This document shows, piece by piece, positions 57,178 through 64,000 of a DNA stretch of 64,000 bases (position 1 is the first letter of the stretch; the number at the start of each line of letters is the position of its first letter). Source of the stretch: Atrina japonica (lineage: Eukaryota; Mollusca; Bivalvia; Pterioida; Pinnidae); assembly GCA_030159075.1 (NCBI GenBank), contig BROG01001160.1, positions 1-64,000 on the forward strand, read 5' to 3'. The position numbers and the translations under genes are program-made. The notes beneath the pieces are model-generated. The model was not told the DNA's origin. It was given only the letters and a program-made list of their open reading frames with translations, and ran no database searches.

Positions 57178-58364
57178 TTAAAACTTGACATTGGTTTTAA
57201 ATAATTCACATTTACTTGGTTTCACTTTTAACTTTGCCTGTCGCAATCTATGGAAAATTGATCTTAAACTCTCTAAGGTTGTTTCCAAAGTAGACCCAAA
57301 CAGTATAATGTCATCTAAAAACCACAGACATTGCTTCCATAATAAACTCTCTAATGTATTTGTCATTTCACAAATGATCCGATATGCCAGGATGTGCACA
57401 ACATATGAAGATTTCATATACAGAGGTAAACTACTCACTGACAAATTATTGACACAGGGATATCGAAAACCGCGTTTAATGTCAACGTTCTGCAAATTTT
57501 ACGGTCGGTATAATAGACTTGTTTGCGACTACTCTGTTTCACTAAGTGAAATGTTGAGTTGCCTTTTCGTTGGCGGTTGTTGAGACGTCTGTACCAATTG
57601 TGACGAGGATACACTCCTCACTTGTTTCATTGGACTTGACTGTGGACTCACGGCGGGTGTGACCGGTCGACAGGGGATGCTTACTCCTCCATGGCACCTG
57701 ATCCCACCTATTGGTTTCCAGAGGTCCGTGTTTGTCCATTTTTACTGGATTTGTATCTATGTCCTGGACATTCTATTGATTTATACTTTGGTATCTGAAA
57801 TTTTTATATCATTAGTCTCTGAAAAGTACTAGTAGCGTTCGTAAGTCCAAAACACATTACCTTAAACTGATACAACCCTTTATGAGAACTAAAAGCAGTC
57901 TTATGTTTATCTTTCTCATCCATCTTAATTTGCCAATACCCACTAGCCAAATCTAAAGTGCAAAACCATTTTGAACCCGCTAACGTATCTAAGGTATCAT
58001 CTATTCTAGGCAAAGGGTAGGCGTCCTTTTTAGTCACCGAATTCAATCCTCTAAGATCAAAACAGAACCTCCATGTTGATTCCTTCTTTTTAACCAGACA
58101 TATTGGAGATGACCAAGAACTATCACTTGGTTCTATTATGTCTCCCTCTAACATTCTATCTATTTCTTTACTCACTATATCCTTTTGTACTATAGGTACA
58201 CTCCTGGGGCTTTGTCTAATAGGTTCTGGATTCCCTGTATCTATGGTATGTTTTACTAGATCTGTTTGACTTATTTTACTAATGTGACCCAAGAATATAT
58301 ATTGAAATTCATTCAATAAATGTATAACTTGTAACTTTCCCCCCTCAGTTATTTCTTTGGCCAT
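57178..58364 (-). pseudogene. Reverse transcriptase of the 9-kb element, split by an insertion
   Basis: 58364-57814 holds the fingers and palm start (WSSPICLVKKKESTWRFCFD, AYPLPRIDDTLDTLAGSKWF, TLDLASGYWQIKMD, VMCFGLTNATSTFQRLM). After the Penelope-like insertion the reading resumes with TNTLESLLWKQCLWFLDDII, carrying the catalytic LDD pair, then CELFKTNVKF (57360-57178). The insertion point is exact: QRLM joins TNTLE. Confidence 0.88.
57368..57808 (+). mobile_element. Penelope-like insertion in the RT, 5-bp target duplication
   Basis: TCATT at 57363-57367 and again at 57809-57813. Contains the last third of the RT frame (ARMCTTYEDFIYRGKLL, GYRKPRLMSTFCKFYGRYN, ending LSCLFVGGC) and the complete tail to TCTGAAATTTTTATA. 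5'-truncated, 441 bp, opposite in strand to its host element. Confidence 0.92.
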
Positions 58365-58599
58365 TTATCTAGTCAAATCCTCTAAATGCGTTGGTAAGAG
58401 ACTCTCATTATCCATTCTATATATTTCCTGCGTATCACATAGTTCGTCTATACTACTCAGTGTACGTATTTCTTTGTTCTTAGACAACCTGATCTTTTTG
58501 TCATGTAAGTTCAAAACAGCAAGTACAATGCCATTTTTGTTAGTTTCAACTACACTTCAACAGCAAACCTTGACTCAACATCTGTCTATTTGGTTCTAC

Positions 58600-59227
58600 T
58601 AACCCTATAGCTTCTCTTAGTTCACTTTCTATATATAACCTTCTATCAACATTTATGAATTTGCTGGTACTTCTACTGTTTCTTTTACTTTGATACGAAC
58701 ACATTGTGTATTTCTATGACTATACGACTGTATTCTACCCTTTTTGGTATTCAGATACTTTTCTTTGCAGTGTATTATGATATCATTCAGTTCTAAAACA
58801 TCCATCCCCAATATACTACTTATACCTTTTATTTCAGCTATTACAAAAAGAACTGATATTACGAGTCCATTTTCTAATTCTACTTCTAAAGTTTTTCGTC
58901 CGTTTACCTCCAGTACATTGCCTGATGCTGTCTTTAAGACTATTTGTGTATGTTCTAGATCATTTGTATTTTCTCCTAAACGTAATGTAAAGAGTCATTT
59001 AAAACTTTGTTAATATCATCTATTTTGTAAGAGAGTTTTTCATATTCAGATTTTTGTTCTTTAGGCTCTGACGTGATTAGCATACAGGGTTCTATAGGTT
59101 TTCTGACTCTTTGTACCGGTTGTATGAATGCTTTATACTCAGTAGCTAAATCTATAACCTGATCTATCTGGATGCTTACATTGTCCGTGTTTACGTAACT
59201 ATAAGTCACCTACTCCACTTATAAACT
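58600..59227 (-). pseudogene. Gag end and protease remnant lacking an active site
   Basis: 59209-58976 reads IDLATEYKAFIQPVQRVRKP, the gag part usually followed by zinc knuckles, and a linker. Then, in another frame, KTASGNVLEVNGRKTLEVEL and FVIAEIKGISSILGMDVLEL (about 58940-58770), the second half of a retroelement aspartic protease. No DTG/DSG motif and no CCHC knuckle were found between them. Confidence 0.65.
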
Positions 59228-59333
59228 GGACCCGGTTGCACAAAACATTGTTAAATTTAACCTACAGTTAGCCCATTGGTTTAACATTGGTTAACTTCAC
59301 GTTAAATAAACGAACTGTTGTGCAACTGGGTCC
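59228..59333. mobile_element. 106-bp palindromic MITE-like insertion in gag
   Basis: Ends GGACCCGGTTGCACAA (59228-59243) and TTGTGCAACTGGGTCC (59318-59333) are inverted copies with one mismatch; the interior is also partly inverted (GTTAAATTTAACC, TTAACTTCACGTTAAA). It cuts gag between EISLID and FISGVG. No clear target duplication. Confidence 0.75.
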
Positions 59334-60546
59334 CGATCTATTAGGCTAATTTCTAAACCTACATCAGGTACCGAAGGATATGCTTGTTGAGCTAACCTAC
59401 GCAAAGAATGACCATAATCTGCAGCTGTTTCAGTTGGTAACCTTTTTCTGTTTCTAAACTCACACCTATAAGCTATTTGCTTTTCTTTAGGATTAAACCT
59501 CTGTGCTAGCATTTTCTTTAGATTTTGTAACTACTTAGTTTTTCTCTAGTTAATGCACTAAGCAACTTTTGGGCTCCCCCTTTTAGACCCATTACTAATT
59601 GCTGTGCTTGTTCGAAATGCACTATATAATCTTGCCAATCTGAGGTTTTACCATCAAAGTAATCAGGAAAACGTTCTTTCCTCCTATCTTGGGGTTTTTC
59701 TTTGTGTTCTATATCTGACTTTAATTGGAGATTCATCACCACTGCTGTAAGAACTTGAGTCTGTATCGTATTTATATCTGCTTTCCTCCTATTTTGGGGT
59801 TTTCTTTGTGTTCTATATCTGACTTTAATTGGAGATTCATCATCACTACTGTAAGAACTTCAGTCTGTATCGTATTTATATCTGCTTTCCTCCTATTTTG
59901 GGGTTTTCTTTGTGTTCTATATCTGACTTTAATTGGAGATTCATCATCACTACTGTAAGAACTTGAGTCTGTATCGTATTTATATCTGCTATGACCTAGT
60001 TTTTCTACTCACTCTAACAGGGGACTCTTCATCGCTAGACTCTAGACTCCTGTGTGATAGAGAAGTTATTCGCTTTCTCTTGTCAACATACTGTAGTATT
60101 TCCTTATCTATGTTTTTCTTGTACTCTCTATATTGTTTAAACTTGGGTTTACTGTTTCTATCTGCTTTGTCTATTTCACTTTGACTAATCCTAAACTTTT
60201 CTGTCTGTGAATGCACTGATGGTTGGATTTTATCTGACTTATGTTTATATCTTACACCTCCACTGAGAGTTTCTAATCTTAATTTTTCAGAACTCCTTTC
60301 TAATTCTGCTATTTCTCTTTCTATTTTAATTTTTCTCTGCTCTAATGGTGACAGCATACTTAACTCCTGAGCAATTGTGGTAGGAGTATGGTACTGAGTA
60401 GCTATAGATTTTGCAGGGGAGATAACTATAACTGCTGGTGTTTTTACATTTTTCTTTTGCCAAAAAGAACTATCTGCGGGAGACAATAGCGGGGGCATTT
60501 GATTATCAACAGTATCTAAATCTAGAGGGAAAATTCCTGTCGCCAT
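59334..60546 (-). pseudogene. Gag of the 9-kb element
   Basis: ATG at 60546 follows the leader. 185 codons are open: N-terminal hydrophobic patch, TAQELSMLSPLEQRK-like helix rich in Glu/Lys (coiled-coil type), basic KRKRITSL-like end (to 59989). After the tandem repeat the capsid block follows: RFPDYFDGKTSDWQDYIVHF, LMGLKGGAQKLLSAL (59742-59518), then LAQRFNPKEKQIAYRCEFRN and AADYGHSLRRLAQQAYP (59512-59334). Breaks at the repeat and at 59515. Confidence 0.75.
59690..59992. repeat. 104-bp tandem triplication inside gag
   Basis: GACTTTAATTGGAGATTCAT occurs at 59717, 59821 and 59925, exactly 104 bp apart. 104 is not a multiple of three, and a T-run differs by one base between copies, so the copies read in different frames. 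The encoded unit is Ser/Asp-rich (DSSSYSSDDESPIK). Confidence 0.9.
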
Positions 60547-60631
60547 CTTTGTGTTTAATTTTTTTTTCTTTTGTTTTAATTTTGTGACTATTCCGAAGAC
60601 TTAATTGTCATGTACAGCACCACACTATCAC

Positions 60632-60651
60632 CATTCAGGACACGGCACCAC
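60632..60651 (-). promoter_or_regulatory. Candidate primer-binding site
   Basis: One base inside the 5' LTR the minus strand reads TGGTGCCGTGTCCTG. A TGG start matches the CCA end of a tRNA; which tRNA cannot be told by eye. Confidence 0.5.
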
Positions 60652-61710
60652 TGAGTAGGTCCGACCACCGCCATCAAACCAAATGCAGTATTTGAGGCCT
60701 TCGCGTTGTGTTTAGTGATCGTATCATATACTGCATTCAGTGGGTTCCCGAGTCGGTTCATTGTATATAATGTCTGGTGACAAGGGTGTCAATGCACAAG
60801 GCATCTGTACACAACAGTAGTCTTCTTTTGCCAGTCACAAACTTAACAAAAACTTTTTTATTTTGGCATGATGACGACATCTCTGGTGATCTGAAAAAAT
60901 ATGTAGAAGACAAAGTTTTTATTAGTGAATGTTTTACTTGTTACTGTCCAATATTTTTCTATAGTAATGGAATGCATTGATATATTTAACTTGAAATTCA
61001 ATTTATAAAGCAACTATATTGTTTGGACTATGTATTTGTCAAGTTATCTTAATTTCTGGTTTATTGTTCTTGGTTTATGGTGTAAAACAAAATTAACACA
61101 TCTATTAGACTGTTTACGGTAATGTAATTTGTAGTCTGAAATTGACACCTAACACGTGGCTTCAACGCACGTGGTTTCCTTTACACGACGACGACGACAA
61201 TTCCTTACTTTGACTCTAAATACAACCCGTCCTACCCATACTATCTTGAATTAATTTCCCCAATACTACTCTACATATTTTTACTACCCTATTTCATATT
61301 TACTTACGTTTAGCGCTATGACATTCCGACTGACCTATCTAAAGATTCCTAACCAATACCCACAGAAACTCACTACATTATGCTCTAAAATTATCACTTA
61401 CTATTGGCTTCTAACCATAGAGCCTGTGCAAGTGCAAAGCGAGTCGAGTCTGGTCACACACCTGTAATAAAACTGAATCGTTATCTCTTCATATACTCAT
61501 GTTAACAATAGCCATTTGTTTGAACTGACCTTTTTAGAGAAATAGATTTGATTGGCGATAGCTTTCTAAGATTGAACAAATCAAATACTTTGTTATAGAA
61601 TACTTTTAACACAATATTCAAAACTTCATCATGATCATAGATACGTATTATAACATTAGCCTGCGCATCGACACCCGTAATACACCAGTAGTCTATGCCA
61701 GACTACTACA
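60652..61710 (-). repeat. 5' LTR (1059 bp)
   Basis: Partner of 52546-53810. Lacks about 200 bp at about 61623, with a CAAA microhomology at the junction. Confidence 0.87.
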
Positions 61711-61714
61711 CTTC

Positions 61715-62033
61715 AATGGTCGGGTGATTTTGGTTAGTTTTCTATACCAGTTGATTTAGGTAAGTTTGTTACTATTGTCGGGTGATCTGAGTACGTTTGC
61801 GATAATGGTGGAGTGATTTTGGTAAGTTCGCTACTATGGTCGGGTGATTCAGTTAAGTTTGTTACTATGGTCGGCTGATTTGAGTATATTTGCGACTATG
61901 GTCGGGTGAATTAGGCAAGTTAGTTACCATTGTCGAGTGATTTAGGTACTATTGTTACTATAGTCGAGTGATTTAGGTAAGTTTGCGACTATGGTCGGGT
62001 AATTTAGGTACGTTTGCTACTATGGTGATTTGA
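61715..62033. repeat. 31-bp minisatellite, about ten degenerate copies
   Basis: Unit near ATGGTCGGGTGATTTAGGTA, then AGTTTGCTACT. Starts immediately at the outer edge of the Ty3 element's 5' LTR. Confidence 0.88.
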
Positions 62034-62315
62034 GACCAACAGGAAACAACATTGATTGATTGGTTAAGTGTGCCTGTGGACATGTAATAACACAGGGAAA
62101 TATTATTTCACGATAAATATTAACCAGGCCTCATAAACATACGGAATATATCGCTATATTCAACTCAACACCTTACCATTAGTAGTTATAGGCAGCTCTC
62201 TAGCGGGCAATTTGAATTTTGCCCCTAGGGGGCGCCACCAGTGGCGCTGTTGGTGACGTCATCAGAATCCTGACTTCTGATTGGTCAATTCAAATAGCCC
62301 GATAGAGAGCCGCCT

Positions 62316-62400
62316 GTGACGTCATAACCGAAAGTGTGTCATACCGGAAGTGATGTCATACCAGAAGTACGTCATACCGGAAGTGAGGTCATGTTGTCAT
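62316..62400. repeat. 16-17 bp tandem repeat, four copies
   Basis: GTCATACCGGAAGTGAT with variants. Lies between the minisatellite and the foldback structure; 62034-62315 otherwise holds nothing recognised. Confidence 0.75.
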
Positions 62401-62764
62401 GGCAATAAGGAGAAAGAGCCAATCGTTGAGCTCGGAGGTGTGTTTATGACCGGAAGTGGAAGGTTGTGAGGCGTCCATCTTGGATAACAAGCCAATGAGA
62501 GCATTCGTTACAAGATGTCAGGGCTCACGTGAGTTCACGAGAAGTCAACGGCTAGGGAGAGAAGTTGGGATTTTCCAGTTTTGGGTTGAGTGATCTGTTT
62601 TTGGAACGGAAACTTTGGGTTTTTCCAGGTTTGCGAAACCAGCAGTAGGTGTCGCCACAGTCGGAGTGGTTAACGATCCCGTATCAAGTGCGCAAGCGCA
62701 AGAAGCGGTAGGCCGAGCTCGACTCAAGCTTGAACTAAGACTTGTAGAGTTACGAGTATGTACA

Positions 62765-63005
62765 AAGTAGGGTCACTCCCTATAGACTCTTGGTGGAACA
62801 AAGGGAGATCACTCTGTATAGCCTGTAGGAATGGGACAAAAGGGGAGATCACTCTTATAGACTGTATAGGTGGGACAAAGGGGAGATCACTGTGTATAGA
62901 CTCTATAGGTGAAACATCACTCTGTAGAGACTGTGGAACAAAGGGGAGATTACTCTGTATCGACTTTAGGTGTGGAACAAAAGGGAAGGTGACTCTAAAT
63001 GGGTT
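62765..63005. repeat. About 39-bp tandem repeat inside the foldback
   Basis: Five to six copies of a unit like GGGACAAAGGGGAGATCACT, then CTGTATAGACTCTATAGGT. An open frame through it (62758-63102) is repeat-derived, rich in Gly/Cys, and not a gene I can support. Confidence 0.8.
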
Positions 63006-63224
63006 GTATGCACTAGACCAGAGAGGGAGGGTGGGTAGTGAAACAGGAAGTATGGGTGGAGTGTGGAATCATGGGATATCTTGTTGTTCAGGAACTGACT
63101 AATCTAACGGCAGGAGAGAGATACATAGAGCATGAAAGTGTGTAACGTACTCAAAGTTTGCAAAAGTGATCAAGTGTGTGTGTGTCGTTCTCAAAGATTG
63201 AGTAAAGCCTGTGAAAACTCATAT

Positions 63225-63480
63225 GAGATCCGAAGCTCGAGGTGTTAACATCATAAGAAAAAGCCACTACTATCAGCAGGGGTGGGTGTTTCATTTTTTT
63301 TAGATAAGACAAGATTATTTTGCATGCATTAAAATGGCAAATATCTCAGAAAAAAATAAATAAATGTCACATGAGTAGAGTATATGTTCACTTAGACCTC
63401 TGAGAGCTCATTTGCGATCGGGAGCTCGAAGAGTCAACATCGCCAGAAAACCACTACCAGCATAGGGTGAGTGTTTGAAT
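63225..63480. repeat. Direct duplication of about 75 bp inside the foldback
   Basis: 63227-63300 and 63411-63485 share GAGCTCGAAGAGTCAACATC-type sequence, AGAAAACCACTAC and CAGCA, then GGTGNGTGTTT and a T-run. Spacing about 184 bp. Confidence 0.6.
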
Positions 63481-64000
63481 TTTTGTTACATAGGGTTAGT
63501 GTTTACCGTATGAAACATGTACAAACAGTAAATTTCAAAATCTCAGAAAAAATTGGCAAATAGCAACGTCAAATAAACGTTTTCATTACTTATAAATGAA
63601 TTATGCTTCAGGGGAATACCCACCATCTAATCAATGTTCATTCACTCTAGACCTCAAAACTGTGAAAACCAATCACTATACAGTGATCTTCCTTTCTACA
63701 TACTCGTACGACTTAGTACAAGGGTAACATGTTCAAGCTTGACTCGAGCTCGGCCTACCGTTTCTCGCGCTTGCGCACTTAATACAGGATCGTTCACCAA
63801 TCCGACTGTGGCGACACCTACAATTGGTTTCATAAACCTGGAAATACTTGGAAAAACCCCAAGTTTCGGTTCCAAAAATAGATTCACTCTCAACCCAAAA
63901 CTGGAAAAAACCCAACTTATCAATCTAGCCGTTGACTTCTCGTGAACTCACGTGATCTCTCGTGACCCCAACCTCTTGTAACGAAGGCTCTTATTAACTC

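Larger units (their letters stand above)
52546..61710 (-). mobile_element. Structurally complete Ty3-like LTR retrotransposon with extra zinc-finger frame
   Basis: LTRs at 52546-53810 and 60652-61710, both TG to CA on the plus strand. Minus-strand PPT AAGGGGGGATATC touches the left LTR, and a TGG-starting site lies one base inside the right LTR. Order on the minus strand: gag (60546), protease remnant, RT, RNase H, integrase, a linker and a third frame (54505-53962). Interrupted by a Penelope-like copy, a tail scrap and a small palindromic element. Flanks TTTC and CTTC could be a diverged 4-bp target duplication. It lies where further SLC17 exons are expected. Confidence 0.85.
62490..64000. 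mobile_element. Large inverted-repeat (foldback-like) structure, right end open
   Basis: The left arm (about 62490-62765) and right arm (about 63700-63998) are inverted copies: TCACGTGAGTTCACGAGAAG against CTTCTCGTGAACTCACGTGA, AGGTGTCGCCACAGTCGGA against TCCGACTGTGGCGACACCT, and GTGCGCAAGCGCAAGA against TCTCGCGCTTGCGCAC. About 930 bp lies between. No transposase is seen. The right arm reaches the window edge, so the true terminus is unknown. Confidence 0.8.

Noticed and set aside
62758..63102. 114-residue Gly/Cys-rich frame
   Set aside because: Derived from the 39-bp tandem repeat; other frames read similarly.
1..64000. CRISPR array, prokaryotic operon or phage system
   Set aside because: Tandem repeats lack the short repeat/unique spacer pattern, and all recognised genes are spliced or retroelement-derived.

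Overview
The window is AT-rich eukaryotic DNA, most likely from a bivalve or related mollusc. The evidence is two spliced animal-type genes with GT-AG introns in consistent phase, an interstitial TTAGGG-type telomere stretch, short interspersed repeats whose conserved words I remember from bivalve and other mollusc genomes, and a dense load of Ty3-like LTR elements and a Penelope-like reverse-transcriptase family. Species cannot be fixed by eye. There is no sign of prokaryotic genes, operons or CRISPR.

Layout. (1) 1-9.4 kb: a cytosolic sulfotransferase (SULT-like) gene on the minus strand. Four exons can be read (9354-9186, 4748-4437, 2015-1912, 1635-1455); the last exon should lie beyond the left edge. 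Its introns hold Penelope-like scraps, a LINE scrap, a perfect hairpin repeat and dinucleotide runs. (2) 9.4-15.3 kb: intergenic, with a SINE-like repeat and a Penelope-like copy that carries its 3' tail at both ends. (3) 15,358-30,909: a nest of LTR elements. The outer minus-strand element has matching LTRs, a polypurine tract and a 4-bp target duplication. Inside it sit a second minus-strand pol fragment and a plus-strand Ty3-like element, which is itself split by a Penelope-like insertion. (4) 31-39 kb: sparse. It holds one possible first coding exon, a field of degenerate tandem repeats, a LINE scrap and Penelope-like scraps. (5) 39,787-51,605: eight exons of an SLC17-family (sialin/VGLUT/phosphate type) transporter on the plus strand, 1009 nt of continuous reading. 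One intron is 5.6 kb and holds two tandem-repeat blocks and the longest Penelope-like copy. (6) 52,546-61,710: a structurally complete minus-strand Ty3-like retrotransposon with LTRs, candidate primer-binding site, PPT, gag, pol and a third zinc-finger reading frame. It is broken by a Penelope-like copy with a 5-bp target duplication, a small palindromic element and an internal 104-bp triplication. (7) 61.7-64 kb: a 31-bp minisatellite, then a large inverted-repeat (foldback) structure running to the edge.

The two host genes are unrelated neighbours; nothing suggests they work together. The mobile elements are all decayed (frameshifts, stops, missing motifs), and the nesting gives a clear relative order: Penelope-like copies are younger than the LTR elements they interrupt. 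I did not find a new defence-type or enzymatic system. The least explained items are the third frame of the 52.5-61.7 kb element, the Penelope-like family that seems to lack a GIY-YIG domain and occurs with direct and inverted tails, and the foldback structure at the right edge.
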